Below, one piece after another: positions 45,481 through 56,146 of a stretch of DNA of 64,000 nucleotides; position 1 is the stretch's first letter; the number at the start of each line of letters is the position of its first letter. Both the position numbers and the translations under genes were made by a program. A model generated the notes under the pieces. That model had not been told where the DNA came from and did no database searches. It was given only the letters and a program-made list of their open reading frames with translations. The DNA comes from Mycolicibacterium hodleri (GTDB lineage Bacteria > Actinomycetota > Actinomycetes > Mycobacteriales > Mycobacteriaceae): contig NZ_JACKTL010000033.1 of NCBI RefSeq assembly GCF_025822245.1, forward strand, positions 484,435 through 548,434, given 5' to 3'.

Positions 45481-48400
45481 GTGGGAATGGCGCCCAGCGA
45501 CCATGGCTCGAGGCAGGGAGGCCGCAAGCAGGGCCTCTACAACCCGGCCTACGAGCACGATTCCTGCGGCGTGGCGATGGTGGCCGACATGCACGGCCGT
45601 CGCAGCCGCGACATCGTCGACAAGGCCATCACGGCCCTGTTGAACATGGAGCACCGCGGCGCCCAGGGCGCCGAGCCCAACACCGGTGACGGCGCAGGCA
45701 TCCTCCTGCAGGTTCCGGACGACTTCCTCCGTGCCGTCGTCGACTTCCAGCTGCCCGAGGCGGGCAGCTACGCCACCGGCATGGCGTTCCTGCCGCAGTC
45801 GTCCCGAGACGCCGCGGCGGCTTGCGAATCGGTGGAGAAGATCATCGAGGCCGAGGGCCTCACCGTCCTGGGCTGGCGTGACGTGCCCACCGACGACTCC
45901 TCCCTCGGCGCGCTGGCCCGCGACGCGATGCCGACGTTCCGTCAGGTGTTCATCGGCGGCGCCTCCGGGATGGTCCTCGAGCGACGCGCCTACGTGGTGC
46001 GCAAGCGCGCCGAGCACGAGCTGGGCACCAAGGGCCCGGGCCAGGACGGCCCCGGCCGCGAAACCGTGTACTTCCCAAGCCTTTCGGGCCAGACGTTCGC
46101 CTACAAGGGAATGCTCACCACCCCGCAGCTCAAGGCGTTCTACCTGGACCTGCAGGACGAGCGGCTGACCAGTGCGCTGGGCATCGTGCACTCCCGCTTC
46201 TCGACCAACACCTTCCCGTCCTGGCCGCTGGCGCACCCGTTCCGCCGCGTCGCCCACAACGGCGAGATCAACACCGTCACCGGCAACGAGAACTGGATGC
46301 GGGCCCGCGAGGCGCTCATCAAGACCGACGTCTTCGGCTCGCACGCCGACGTCGACAAGATCTTCCCCGTCTGCACCCCCGGGGCCTCGGACACCGCGCG
46401 GTTCGACGAGGTCCTCGAGCTGCTCCACCTCGGCGGACGCAGCCTGCCCCACGCCATGCTGATGATGATTCCCGAGGCGTGGGAGCGGCACGAAAGCATG
46501 GATCCCGCGCGTCGCGCGTTCTACGAGTACCACTCCTCGCTCATGGAGCCGTGGGACGGCCCGGCGTCGGTGTGCTTCACCGACGGCACCGTGATCGGTG
46601 CCGTGCTCGACCGCAACGGTCTGCGGCCGTCGCGCATCTGGGTCACCGAGGACGGCCTCGTCGTCCTGGCGTCCGAGGCCGGCGTGCTGAACCTCGATCC
46701 GTCGTCGGTGGTGCAGAAGATGCGCCTGCAGCCCGGCCGGATGTTCCTGGTCGACACCGCGCAGGGCCGCATCGTCTCCGACGAAGAGGTCAAGGCCGAG
46801 CTGGCCGCCGAGAAGCCGTATCAGGAATGGCTCGACGCGGGCCTGTTCCACCTCGGCGACCTGCCGCCCGGGGACTACGTGCGCATGCCGCACCACCGCG
46901 TCGTGCTGCGGCAGCAGGCCTTCGGCTTCACCTACGAGGAACTCAACCTCCTGGTCGCACCGATGGCACGCAGCGGCGCCGAAGCGATCGGCTCCATGGG
47001 CACCGACACCCCGGTTGCCGTGCTCTCGGCTCGGCCGCGGATGCTCTACGACTACTTCCATCAGCTGTTCGCCCAGGTGACGAACCCGCCGCTGGACGCC
47101 ATCCGCGAAGAGGTGGTGACCAGCCTGCAGGGCACCGTCGGCCCCGAGGGCGATCTACTCAACCCGACCGCCGACTCCTGTCGTCAGATCGTGCTGACCA
47201 ACCCGATCCTGCGCAACGCCGAGCTGTCGAAGCTGATCTGCGTCGACCCCGACCACGAGATCCGCGGCCACAAGCACGGCCTGCGCGCGGCGGTCATCCG
47301 CTGTCTCTACCCGGTCGCCCGTGGTGGCCAGGGCCTGAAGGAAGCTCTCGACGACGTGCGGGCGAAGGTGTCGGCGGCCATCCGCGACGGCGCGCGCATC
47401 ATCGTGCTGTCCGACCGCGAGTCCAACGAATCGCTCGCGCCCATCCCGTCGCTGCTGAGCGTCTCGGCCGTCCACCACCACCTGGTGCGCGACCGGACCC
47501 GCACCCAGGTCGGTCTCGTCGTCGAAACCGGCGATGCCCGCGAGGTGCACCACATGGCCGCCCTGTGCGGGTTCGGCGCGGCTGCGATCAACCCGTACAT
47601 GGCGTTCGAGTCCATCGAGGACATGGTCGACCGTGGCCTCATCACCGGCATCACCAGTGATCAGGCCAAGGCCAACTACACGAAGGCCGCGGGCAAGGGC
47701 GTGCTGAAGGTGATGTCCAAGATGGGCATCTCCACCCTGGCGTCCTACACCGGTGCCCAGCTGTTCCAGGCCATCGGCATCAGCCAGCAGGTGCTCGACG
47801 ACTACTTCACCGGTCTGCACTGTCCCGTCGGCGGAATCGACCTCGAGGACATCGCCGCCGACGTCGCGTCGCGGCACGCCCTGGCCTACCTGGACCGCCC
47901 CGACGAGCGCGCGCATCGCGAGCTCGAAGTCGGCGGCGAATACCAGTGGCGGCGTGAGGGCGAGTACCACCTCTTCAACCCCGACACCGTGTTCAAGCTG
48001 CAGCACGCGACCCGCACCGGCCAGTACGCGATCTTCAAGGAGTACACCAAGCTGGTCGACGACCAGAGCGCGCGCTTCGCGTCGCTGCGTGGGCTGCTGA
48101 AGTTCCGGGACGACGTCAGGCCGCCGGTGCCGCTCGACGAGGTCGAGCCCGTCTCGGAGATCGTGAAGCGATTCTCCACCGGTGCAATGAGTTACGGCTC
48201 GATCTCCGCGGAGGCGCACGAGACGCTGGCCATCGCGATGAATCGCCTCGGCGGGCGCTCCAACTCCGGTGAGGGCGGCGAGTCCGTCGACCGCTTCGAC
48301 CACGACGCCAACGGCGACTGGCGGCGCAGCGCGGTCAAGCAGGTGGCGTCCGGCCGGTTCGGCGTGACCAGCCATTACCTGACCAACTGCACCGACATCC

Positions 48401-50097
48401 AGATCAAGATGGCTCAAGGAGCGAAACCCGGTGAGGGCGGCCAACTTCCGGGTCACAAGGTGTACCCGTGGGTTGCCGAGGTGCGCCACTCGACGCCGGG
48501 CGTCGGGCTGATCTCCCCGCCGCCGCACCACGACATCTACTCGATCGAGGATCTTGCGCAGCTGATCCACGACCTGAAGAACGCCAACCCCAGTGCCAGG
48601 GTGCACGTGAAACTGGTGTCCGAGAACGGTGTCGGCACCGTCGCGGCCGGTGTCTCCAAGGCCCATGCCGACGTGGTGCTGATCTCCGGCCACGACGGCG
48701 GCACCGGTGCCACCCCGCTCACGTCGCAGAAGCACGCCGGCGCCCCGTGGGAGTTGGGGCTCGCCGAGACACAGCAGACGTTGCTGCTCAACGGTCTTCG
48801 CGACCGGATCGTCGTCCAGGTGGACGGCCAGCTCAAGACGGGACGCGACGTCGTCGTCGCCGCGCTGCTCGGTGGCGAGGAGTTCGGCTTCGCGACCGCT
48901 CCGCTGGTGGTGGCCGGGTGCATCATGATGCGCGTGTGTCACCTCGACACCTGCCCGGTCGGCGTCGCCACCCAGAACCCGCTGCTGCGCGAGCGGTTCA
49001 ACGGCAAGCCCGAGTTCGTCGAGAACTTCTTCCGGTTCATCGCCGAAGAAGTGCGTGAGCTCATGGCGCAGTTGGGCTTCCGTACCGTCAACGAGATGGT
49101 CGGGCAGGTCGGCACACTGGACACCCAGGAGGCGGCCGCGCACTGGAAGGCCCACAAGCTGGACCTGTCGCCGGTGCTGCTCGAACCCGAGTCGGCGTTC
49201 ATGAACCAGGACCTCTACTGCAGCTCGCGGCAGGACCACGGGCTCGACAAGGCCCTCGACCAGCAGTTGATCGCGCAGAGCCGCGAAGCCCTCGACACCG
49301 GCTCTGCGGTCAAGTTCCGGACCACCATCGCCAACGTCAACCGCACGGTCGGCACCATGCTGGGACACGAGCTGACCAAGGTGCATGGCGGACAAGGGCT
49401 TCCGGACGGCACCATCGACATCACGTTCGACGGGTCGGCGGGCAACAGCTTCGGCGCGTTCCTGCCGAAGGGCATCACGCTGCGCGTCTACGGCGACGCC
49501 AACGACTACGTCGGCAAGGGTCTGTCCGGCGGGCGCATCGCGGTGCGACCGTCGGAGAATGCGCCCGCCGACTTCGTCGCCGAGGAGAACATCATCGCGG
49601 GCAACGTGATCCTGTTCGGCGCGACCAGCGGGCAGGCGTTCCTGCGCGGACAGGTCGGCGAGCGCTTCGCGGTCCGCAACTCGGGCGCCCATGCGGTGGT
49701 CGAGGGCGTCGGCGACCACGGCTGCGAGTACATGACCGGTGGCAAGGTGGCGATCCTCGGACCCACCGGCCGCAACTTCGCCGCGGGAATGTCCGGCGGC
49801 ATGGCCTACGTCTACGACCTGCACGGCACGCTGTCCGACAACCTCAACGACGAGATGGTGGAGCTCGAGCGATTGGACGACGACGACGTCGAGTGGTTGC
49901 AGGCGATGCTCGTCGCGCACGTCGACGCCACCGATTCGGCCGTCGGCCAACGGGTTCTGTCGGATTGGGAGACTCAACTGAAGCACTTCGTGAAGGTCAT
50001 GCCGCGCGACTACCGGTCGGTGTTGACCGCGATCGCCGAAGCCGAGCGCAACGGCGAGGACGTCAACACCGCGATCATGGCGGCGGCTCGTGGCTGA
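45481..50097 (+). CDS. gltB: Glutamate synthase (NADPH) large subunit
   Basis: About 1538 residues from GTG 45481 (ATG 45487 also possible). Catalyses glutamine plus 2-oxoglutarate to two glutamates with GltD. A short propeptide precedes the N-terminal nucleophile Cys ([14 protein letters not shown]), then come the class-II amidotransferase domain (ending about 430), central domain, FMN-binding barrel with the 3Fe-4S Cys cluster ([17 protein letters not shown]), and the C-terminal beta-helix (SGGMAYVYD). It overlaps gltD by 8 bp. Closely resembles Mtb GltB. Confidence 0.97.
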   Translation: MGMAPSDHGSRQGGRKQGLYNPAYEHDSCGVAMVADMHGRRSRDIVDKAITALLNMEHRGAQGAEPNTGDGAGILLQVPDDFLRAVVDFQLPEAGSYATGMAFLPQSSRDAAAACESVEKIIEAEGLTVLGWRDVPTDDSSLGALARDAMPTFRQVFIGGASGMVLERRAYVVRKRAEHELGTKGPGQDGPGRETVYFPSLSGQTFAYKGMLTTPQLKAFYLDLQDERLTSALGIVHSRFSTNTFPSWPLAHPFRRVAHNGEINTVTGNENWMRAREALIKTDVFGSHADVDKIFPVCTPGASDTARFDEVLELLHLGGRSLPHAMLMMIPEAWERHESMDPARRAFYEYHSSLMEPWDGPASVCFTDGTVIGAVLDRNGLRPSRIWVTEDGLVVLASEAGVLNLDPSSVVQKMRLQPGRMFLVDTAQGRIVSDEEVKAELAAEKPYQEWLDAGLFHLGDLPPGDYVRMPHHRVVLRQQAFGFTYEELNLLVAPMARSGAEAIGSMGTDTPVAVLSARPRMLYDYFHQLFAQVTNPPLDAIREEVVTSLQGTVGPEGDLLNPTADSCRQIVLTNPILRNAELSKLICVDPDHEIRGHKHGLRAAVIRCLYPVARGGQGLKEALDDVRAKVSAAIRDGARIIVLSDRESNESLAPIPSLLSVSAVHHHLVRDRTRTQVGLVVETGDAREVHHMAALCGFGAAAINPYMAFESIEDMVDRGLITGITSDQAKANYTKAAGKGVLKVMSKMGISTLASYTGAQLFQAIGISQQVLDDYFTGLHCPVGGIDLEDIAADVASRHALAYLDRPDERAHRELEVGGEYQWRREGEYHLFNPDTVFKLQHATRTGQYAIFKEYTKLVDDQSARFASLRGLLKFRDDVRPPVPLDEVEPVSEIVKRFSTGAMSYGSISAEAHETLAIAMNRLGGRSNSGEGGESVDRFDHDANGDWRRSAVKQVASGRFGVTSHYLTNCTDIQIKMAQGAKPGEGGQLPGHKVYPWVAEVRHSTPGVGLISPPPHHDIYSIEDLAQLIHDLKNANPSARVHVKLVSENGVGTVAAGVSKAHADVVLISGHDGGTGATPLTSQKHAGAPWELGLAETQQTLLLNGLRDRIVVQVDGQLKTGRDVVVAALLGGEEFGFATAPLVVAGCIMMRVCHLDTCPVGVATQNPLLRERFNGKPEFVENFFRFIAEEVRELMAQLGFRTVNEMVGQVGTLDTQEAAAHWKAHKLDLSPVLLEPESAFMNQDLYCSSRQDHGLDKALDQQLIAQSREALDTGSAVKFRTTIANVNRTVGTMLGHELTKVHGGQGLPDGTIDITFDGSAGNSFGAFLPKGITLRVYGDANDYVGKGLSGGRIAVRPSENAPADFVAEENIIAGNVILFGATSGQAFLRGQVGERFAVRNSGAHAVVEGVGDHGCEYMTGGKVAILGPTGRNFAAGMSGGMAYVYDLHGTLSDNLNDEMVELERLDDDDVEWLQAMLVAHVDATDSAVGQRVLSDWETQLKHFVKVMPRDYRSVLTAIAEAERNGEDVNTAIMAAARG

Positions 50098-51556
50098 CCC
50101 GCGCGGCTTCCTCAAGCACACCCACCGCGAGACGCCGCAGCGTCGTCCCGTCCCGCTGCGCCTCCGCGACTGGAACGAGGTCTACGAGGACTTCCCCCAC
50201 GACGTGCTGCAGGACCAGGCCGCCAGGTGCATGGACTGCGGTATCCCGTTCTGCCACAACGGTTGTCCCTTGGGCAACCTGATCCCCGAGTGGAACGACC
50301 TGGTCTACAAGGACCGGTGGCACGACGCCATCGAGCGGCTGCACGCCACCAACAACTTCCCGGAGTTCACCGGGCGGCTGTGTCCGGCCCCGTGCGAGGC
50401 GTCGTGCGTGCTCGGCATCAACCAGGATCCGGTGACCATCAAGCAGGTCGAGGTCGAGATCATCGACAACGCCTTCGACGAGGGATGGGTGCTTCCCCTT
50501 CCGCCGCACCGTCTGACCAACAAGAAGGTCGCGGTGGTCGGGTCGGGACCCGCGGGTCTGGCTGCGGCACAGCAGCTGACGCGGGCCGGCCATCAGGTGA
50601 CGGTGTTCGAGCGTGCCGACCGCGTCGGTGGTCTGCTGCGCTACGGCATCCCCGAGTTCAAGATGGAGAAGCGCCACATCGACCGCCGTCTGGAGCAGAT
50701 GGTGGCCGAGGGCACGACGTTCCGCACCGGGGTCAACGTCGGCGTCGACCTCACCGCGGCACAACTGCGGTTGAACTACGACGCCGTGGTGCTGTCCGGC
50801 GGTGCGACCGACTGGCGCGACCTGCCGATCCCCGGCCGTGAACTCGACGGCATCCACCAGGCGATGGAGTACCTGCCCTGGGCCAACCGGGTGCAGAACG
50901 GCGACCCGGTGGTCGGCGAGGACGGCGAGCCGCCGATCACCGCCAAGGACAAGAAGGTCGTCATCATCGGCGGCGGCGACACCGGTGCCGACTGCCTCGG
51001 CACGTCGCACCGCCAAGGTGCGGCCAGCGTGCACCAGTTCGAGATCATGCCGCGGCCTCCCGAGGAGCGCGCCGACTCGACGCCGTGGCCGACCTACCCC
51101 CTCATGTATCGGGTCGCCTCGGCACACGAAGAGGGCGGCGAGCGGGTGTTCTCGGTCAACACCGAGGAGTTCATCGGCGTCGACGGGCACGTGACCGCGC
51201 TCAAGGTGCACGAGGTCGAGATGCGCGACGGCAAGTTCGCCAAGCTCGACGGCAGCGACTTCGAGCTGGAGGCCGACCTGGTCCTGCTGGCGATGGGCTT
51301 CGTCGGTCCCGAGAAGTCGGGTCTGCTGACCGATCTACGGGTCGAGCTGACCGACCGCGGCAACGTCAAGCGTGACGACGACTTCCAGACCTCGGTACCC
51401 GGCGTGTTCGTCGCCGGTGACATGGGGCGTGGGCAGTCGCTGATCGTGTGGGCCATCGCCGAGGGCCGGGCCGCCGCCGCCGGCGTGGACAACTACCTCA
51501 TGGGTCGCACGGCACTCCCGGCGCCGATCAAGCCCACGGCCGCCCCCCAGCGCTAG
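50090..51556 (+). CDS. gltD: Glutamate synthase (NADPH) small subunit
   Basis: 488 residues. An N-terminal domain with Cys motifs for two 4Fe-4S clusters ([17 protein letters not shown] and [13 protein letters not shown]), then FAD- and NADPH-binding Rossmann folds ([29 protein letters not shown]). Transfers electrons from NADPH to GltB. GTG 50090 lies inside the end of gltB, so translation is coupled. Confidence 0.97.
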   Translation: MADPRGFLKHTHRETPQRRPVPLRLRDWNEVYEDFPHDVLQDQAARCMDCGIPFCHNGCPLGNLIPEWNDLVYKDRWHDAIERLHATNNFPEFTGRLCPAPCEASCVLGINQDPVTIKQVEVEIIDNAFDEGWVLPLPPHRLTNKKVAVVGSGPAGLAAAQQLTRAGHQVTVFERADRVGGLLRYGIPEFKMEKRHIDRRLEQMVAEGTTFRTGVNVGVDLTAAQLRLNYDAVVLSGGATDWRDLPIPGRELDGIHQAMEYLPWANRVQNGDPVVGEDGEPPITAKDKKVVIIGGGDTGADCLGTSHRQGAASVHQFEIMPRPPEERADSTPWPTYPLMYRVASAHEEGGERVFSVNTEEFIGVDGHVTALKVHEVEMRDGKFAKLDGSDFELEADLVLLAMGFVGPEKSGLLTDLRVELTDRGNVKRDDDFQTSVPGVFVAGDMGRGQSLIVWAIAEGRAAAAGVDNYLMGRTALPAPIKPTAAPQR

Positions 51557-51635
51557 CCAACCCGGCGTCAGCGAGCCTCAGTAACCACTCCAGTCACACC
51601 AGAAACATCCGATCTTTCGTCGGCGCGTCCTCTGG

Positions 51636-51651
51636 TGTTAGCCAGATCACA
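51636..51651. promoter_or_regulatory. CRP-like binding site
   Basis: TGTTA-GCCAGA-TCACA differs by one base from the mycobacterial CRP consensus TGTGA-N6-TCACA. It lies about 50 bp upstream of the start expected from TAGTGT (51682-51687), ahead of the small gene at 51727. Confidence 0.45.
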
Positions 51652-51726
51652 GGTGTCTAATGATTCTCGGGGTTCGTGCACTAGTGTGAGCCCACGGTGA
51701 AGCAAGACGACCGCAGGAGTAACACC

Positions 51727-51867
51727 GTGTACATCAATCCGATTGCCCGCTCGCGAATGGGCCGTATGGCCTGGTCACTGTTCCGCCATCCCGTCCGCAG
51801 CCGCGACTTTCCGGCCAAGCACGAGCGCCTGGTGACAGCCGCCGAACTCGTGCGATACGGCGTCTGA
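51727..51867 (+). CDS. Small basic protein (46 aa)
   Basis: GTG 51727 with a good AGGAG eight bases upstream, ending TGA 51865-51867. Arg-rich peptide (INPIARSRMGRMAWSLFRHP, then an EH-containing helix to LVRYGV), amphipathic, no signal peptide. A -10-like TAGTGT and a CRP-like site lie upstream. No family is recognised. The independent promoter, ribosome site and codon pattern support a real small gene. Confidence 0.6.
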   Translation: MYINPIARSRMGRMAWSLFRHPVRSRDFPAKHERLVTAAELVRYGV

Positions 51868-51941
51868 CTCAGCCCCATCGCGTCGGAGTCGAGGCGCGAA
51901 AGTTTGCTTAGGCAACATATCTACCTGGCCGTCAGTAAGCG

Positions 51942-53021
51942 CTACAGCGCGATGCGTTCCCGGGTTGGGTGCGCGTCTCCGGTCGTCGCGTCGAAGAAGT
52001 AGGTGCGCTCCGGCGGCATCGACAACCCAATGCGCGTGCCCGCATCCAGCGACGTACCCGCCGGCGCCTGCACGACCACCCTGGTGTCGTCGCCCACGAT
52101 GGCGGTGACCAGGGCGTGGCTGCCCAACGGCTCGACGAAGTCGACGCGCGCGGGCACCATGCCGTCGGCCATGGTCGTGCGCACCTCGAGGTGTTCGGGC
52201 CGCACGCCGACCGTCACCGGGCCGTCGGGGGTCGCCGCCGCGGTGATCGCCGCGTCCCCCACGTGGAGCGTGCCGTGGCGCACGACACCGGGCATCAGGT
52301 TCATCGGCGGACTGCCCATGAACGCCGCGACGAAGGTGTTGGCCGGCCGGTTGTAGATGTCGTCGGTGGTGCCGATCTGCTGCACCTCGCCACGGGACAT
52401 GACGCACAGCCGGTCCCCGAGGGTCATCGCCTCGACCTGGTCGTGGGTGACGTAGATGGAGGTGACGGGCAGCTCTCGGTGCAGTCGCTTGAGATCTCCA
52501 CGCACCTGGTTGCGTAGCTTCGCGTCCAGATTCGACAGTGGTTCGTCAAGCAGGAACGCCTGCGGCTTGCGTACCAGGGCACGCCCCATCGCGACCCGTT
52601 GGCGCTGTCCGCCCGACAGCTGACCGGGCTTGCGGTCGAGGAGCTCGTCGATCTCCAACAGGGCGGCCGTCTCGCGCACCCGCCGTTCGACCTCGTCCCT
52701 CGGGGTCCGGCGTTGCCGCAGCCCGTACGCCAGGTTGCGGTACACCGTCATGTGCGGATAGAGCGCGTAGTTCTGGAACACCATGGCGATGTCACGCTCG
52801 CCGGGGGCCAGGCCGTTGACCACCGAACCCCCGATCCTGATCTCACCCGAGGTGGGCTTGTCCAGGCCCGCCAACAGTCGCAGCGCGGTGCTCTTGCCGC
52901 ACCCCGACGGCCCGACCAGGATGAGGAACTCGCCGTCGCCGACGGTGAGGTTCAGGTTCTTGAGGGCGACGGTGCCACCGGCGTACTTCCGGGTGACGTC
53001 TCGAAACTCGACTTCTGCCAA
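51942..53021 (-). CDS. Carbohydrate ABC importer ATPase (UgpC/MsmK-like)
   Basis: 359 residues. Walker A GPSGCGKST (38-46), signature LSGGQRQR, Walker B FLLDEPLSNLDAK, and a C-terminal TOBE regulatory domain (VGVRPEHLEV, RTYFFDATTG) typical of sugar importer ATPases. It is the last gene of the sugar locus, 10 bp after the MalG-type permease, and energises the two permeases upstream. Confidence 0.92.
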   Translation of the reverse strand: MAEVEFRDVTRKYAGGTVALKNLNLTVGDGEFLILVGPSGCGKSTALRLLAGLDKPTSGEIRIGGSVVNGLAPGERDIAMVFQNYALYPHMTVYRNLAYGLRQRRTPRDEVERRVRETAALLEIDELLDRKPGQLSGGQRQRVAMGRALVRKPQAFLLDEPLSNLDAKLRNQVRGDLKRLHRELPVTSIYVTHDQVEAMTLGDRLCVMSRGEVQQIGTTDDIYNRPANTFVAAFMGSPPMNLMPGVVRHGTLHVGDAAITAAATPDGPVTVGVRPEHLEVRTTMADGMVPARVDFVEPLGSHALVTAIVGDDTRVVVQAPAGTSLDAGTRIGLSMPPERTYFFDATTGDAHPTRERIAL

Positions 53022-53031
53022 CGTAATCCCC

Positions 53032-53940
53032 TCAACCCTTGATTCCGGTACTGGCGACCGATTGGACGAAGTATCTCTGCGCGCCGATGAACACCAGCAG
53101 CATCGGCAGCAAGCTCATCACGTTCGCCGCCATCAACAGTGGCCACTTGACCCGGTGGGCGCCCTGGAAGTAGCTCAGCCCCAACGGAATCGTCATCTGG
53201 TCCTGGGAGGTGATGACGATCAACGGCCACAGGAAGTCGTTCCACGAGGTCAGCACCGTCAGCGCCGCCAGGGTGGACATCGCAGGCAGCGACAGCGGCA
53301 GCACGATCTTGAATAGGACGCCGAGCCGCGACGTGCCGTCCACCCGGGCGGCCTCCTCGAGTTCGACCGGCACGGTCTGAAAGAACTGGCGCAGGAAGAA
53401 GATGCCGAACGCGGTCGCCAGGTTGGGCAGCATCAACGCCCCGATGTGGTCGATGCCGAGACCGGCCCAGACGTTGTCCCCGAACCACTTCACGATGAGG
53501 AACACCGGGATCATCGTCACCTGGAACGGCACCATGAGCGTCGCCATCAGCGTCACGAACAGCGCGCCGCGACCGAGGAAGCGGATGCGGGCGAAGGCGT
53601 ATCCCGCGAGGCTACAGACCACCAGGTTGCTGATCAGCACCACGACCGTGACCATCGCGCTGTTGAGGAAGAAGTGGCCGAATGGCGCTGCCGCCCAGGC
53701 CTCGGTGTAGTTCGCGAACCGCGGCCGCTCGGGCAGCAGCACCGGTGGGAAGTGGTTGGTCTCGCTCTCGGTCTCCAGGGACGTGACGAGCATCCACAGC
53801 AGCGGCAGGATCAACACGAAGGTCATCGGGATGAGCACCAGATGCCAGGGGCTGAACGGCAGCCGGAACCCGCGCTCGCGCCGCGGTGAGGGCGCCTCGC
53901 GGGCAACGGTTTCGGTCGGGGCTGACTCGGTGGTCGTCAT
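53032..53940 (-). CDS. Sugar ABC permease (MalG/UgpE-like)
   Basis: 302 residues from ATG 53940. Six transmembrane helices after a charged N-terminal tail; the EAA loop is LEEAARVDGTSRLGVLFKIVLPLS. The start overlaps the stop of the other permease gene by one base (TGATG). Partner of the MalF-type permease. Confidence 0.92.
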   Translation of the reverse strand: MTTTESAPTETVAREAPSPRRERGFRLPFSPWHLVLIPMTFVLILPLLWMLVTSLETESETNHFPPVLLPERPRFANYTEAWAAAPFGHFFLNSAMVTVVVLISNLVVCSLAGYAFARIRFLGRGALFVTLMATLMVPFQVTMIPVFLIVKWFGDNVWAGLGIDHIGALMLPNLATAFGIFFLRQFFQTVPVELEEAARVDGTSRLGVLFKIVLPLSLPAMSTLAALTVLTSWNDFLWPLIVITSQDQMTIPLGLSYFQGAHRVKWPLLMAANVMSLLPMLLVFIGAQRYFVQSVASTGIKG

Positions 53941-54830
53941 CAGTTCTGCACGTGCTTCCGTGCGAGCCGGAACTGGACGGCCGTGATGAGCAGGATCACG
54001 ACGAACAGCGCGTAGGCCATGGCCGCGGCATAGCCGGCGTCGAAGTGCACGAAGGCGCGGTCCCACAGGTAGTAGACGATCACGGTGGTCGCCCGCAGTG
54101 GGCCGCCGCGGGTGGTGGCGTAGACCTCGTCGAACAGTTGCAGCGCGTTGATGGTCAGCCACACCAGCAGGAACAGGTTCGCCGGACCCAACAGCGGCAC
54201 GGTGATGGTGCGGAAGCGGGTGAACGCACTGGCACCGTCGATCATCGCCGCCTCGTGCAACTCGGCCGGAACACCCTGCAGCGCAGCGAGATAGACGATG
54301 ACCGAGAAGCCGGTCCACCCCCAGATCGTCATCGCCACGATGACGAACAGGGCCTGTGACGGCGACGCCAGGAAGGGCTGCGAGGAGATGCCGACCGCGT
54401 TGAGTCCGGCGTTGACCAGACCGTAGTCACGGTCGGTGAGCCACAGGAAGATGATGCCCTGCGAGATCGTGGAGACCGCCATGGTGATGTAGGCGGCCGT
54501 CCGGTAGACGGAGATGAAGCGCACCGACCTGTTCATCGCCGCGGCGACGAACAGACCGACGAGCATGGTGCCGGGCACGAACAGCGCGGTGTAGACGATG
54601 GTGTGCTTGATCGCCTCGACGAAGACGGGGTCCTCGGCGAGCTTGCGGTAGTTCGCCAGCCCGACCCACGGCGTCTGTGGACGCAGCAGGTCGGACTGCT
54701 GGAACGACAACTGCAGTGACATCAGCACCGGCAGCAGGCCGAAGATTCCGATCAGCACCGCCGCGGGGCTGGCAAGGGCCCAGCCCGCCGCGGTGTCGGT
54801 GCGGCTCAGTCGTCCCAGCAGTGACGGCAT
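53940..54830 (-). CDS. Sugar ABC permease (MalF/UgpA-like)
   Basis: 296 residues, six transmembrane helices, EAA loop LHEAAMIDGASAFTRFRTITVPLL. It sits between the binding protein and the second permease, the usual carbohydrate-uptake type 1 order. Substrate is set by the binding protein. Confidence 0.92.
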   Translation of the reverse strand: MPSLLGRLSRTDTAAGWALASPAAVLIGIFGLLPVLMSLQLSFQQSDLLRPQTPWVGLANYRKLAEDPVFVEAIKHTIVYTALFVPGTMLVGLFVAAAMNRSVRFISVYRTAAYITMAVSTISQGIIFLWLTDRDYGLVNAGLNAVGISSQPFLASPSQALFVIVAMTIWGWTGFSVIVYLAALQGVPAELHEAAMIDGASAFTRFRTITVPLLGPANLFLLVWLTINALQLFDEVYATTRGGPLRATTVIVYYLWDRAFVHFDAGYAAAMAYALFVVILLITAVQFRLARKHVQN

Positions 54831-54842
54831 GCGTTCTCCCGT

Positions 54843-56123
54843 CTACTTCTCGGCCAGGGCCGTGTCGGCGGCCGTGGCGGCGGAATTCAGGGCGTCCGCC
54901 GGCTGCTCCTTGCCGAGCATGACGGACACGATGGCCTGCCCGAGAGCCTCGGAGACGTCGGGGTACTGACCAACCGTAGGCCTCACCTTCTTCACGTTGG
55001 CGAGGTTCTCGACGAATGTTCCCGTGCCCGGCACGTTTTCGTTGAGCTTGGTGAGCACCGACTGGTCCTGGCCCACCGAGGTGCGGATGGGCAGGTCACC
55101 GGTGCCCAGCGAGAACGCCTTGACCTGCTCGGGTGCGGACAGCCACTTCACGAAGTCGACGGCCGCCTTCTTCTTGGCGTCGCCGTTGTCGAACACGACC
55201 CAGTTGTCCGGGCCTGCGATGGTCTGGTGGCCACCGCTCGAGCCGGCGAACGTGGGCATCACCTGCACGCCGTAGGAGATGTCGGACAGCTGGCTCAGAT
55301 CCCACGGGCCGGTGATCAGCATGGCGACCTTGCCGCTGTTCATCAGCTTCGGCCCGTTCTCGTTGGTGGTGTCGAGGTACACCGACTTGTCGGTCACGGC
55401 CATCTGCTGCAGCACGGTCAGCGCCTTGACGCCCTCGGGGGAGTTGAACGCCGCCTTCGTGTTGTCGGAGTTGAGGATGTCGCCGCCGGCCTCCCAGAGC
55501 ATCGGGAGGTAGTGCCAGGTGGTGTCCTCGCTGCCGTCGGCGGGGATCAGCCAGCCGTACTGACCCTTGCTCGGATCGGTGAGCTTGGCGGCGGCGGCCC
55601 GGAAGTCGTCCCACGTCCAGTCCTTCGTCGGGGGCGCCACCCCGGCGTCGGCGAAGAGCTTCTCGTTGTAGACGATCGCGAGGTTGTCCACCAGCGCCGG
55701 CACGCCGACGACCTTGTCGCCCACCGTCGCCGCTTCGCGCTCGGCCGGATAGAAGTCGTCCCACTTCCAGTCGGGGTTCTTCACCTCGTCGGCCATGTCC
55801 ACGACCTGTGGGATCTGGGCGATGTTCGGCGACCACGACCCGAACATGTAGGCGACGTCCGGTGCGCTGCCGCCGCGCACCGCGGTCAGGACCTTCTGCA
55901 GCACCAGGTCGTTGCTGGAGTACAGCTCGCTGACCTTCACGTCGGGATGATCCTTGTTGTACTGGGCGATCAGCCCCTTGAAGACCTCGCCCTCGGTGTC
56001 CTGGTATCCGTGCCACACCGCGATCTCCGTCGGACCCGACGGCGACGAGCCACCGCCACCGCACGCGGTGAGAACGAAGGCGAGGATGGCGACCAACGCG
56101 ATGCAGAGCCGAGATCGGATCAT
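54843..56123 (-). CDS. Sugar-binding lipoprotein of the ABC importer
   Basis: 426 residues from ATG 56123, which has AAGGAG before it (an upstream in-frame ATG at 56150 would overlap the GH4 gene). Lipobox LTAC (Cys21), then a type 1 extracellular binding-protein fold (EIAVWHGYQDTEGEVFKGLIAQYNKDHPDVKV; WAGG-like PDNWVVF). It captures the sugar outside the membrane. The identity of the sugar is inferred only from the linked enzymes. Confidence 0.9.
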   Translation of the reverse strand: MIRSRLCIALVAILAFVLTACGGGGSSPSGPTEIAVWHGYQDTEGEVFKGLIAQYNKDHPDVKVSELYSSNDLVLQKVLTAVRGGSAPDVAYMFGSWSPNIAQIPQVVDMADEVKNPDWKWDDFYPAEREAATVGDKVVGVPALVDNLAIVYNEKLFADAGVAPPTKDWTWDDFRAAAAKLTDPSKGQYGWLIPADGSEDTTWHYLPMLWEAGGDILNSDNTKAAFNSPEGVKALTVLQQMAVTDKSVYLDTTNENGPKLMNSGKVAMLITGPWDLSQLSDISYGVQVMPTFAGSSGGHQTIAGPDNWVVFDNGDAKKKAAVDFVKWLSAPEQVKAFSLGTGDLPIRTSVGQDQSVLTKLNENVPGTGTFVENLANVKKVRPTVGQYPDVSEALGQAIVSVMLGKEQPADALNSAATAADTALAEK

Positions 56124-56146
56124 TTGGGACACTCCTTGTTGGGTTC

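Noticed and set aside
47155..50121. A 988-codon open frame antisense to gltB, and a 557-codon one at 45388-47061
   Set aside because: They mirror the codon pattern of gltB, have no recognisable domain and consist of Arg/Val/Gly/Asp-rich antisense translation typical of high-GC genes.
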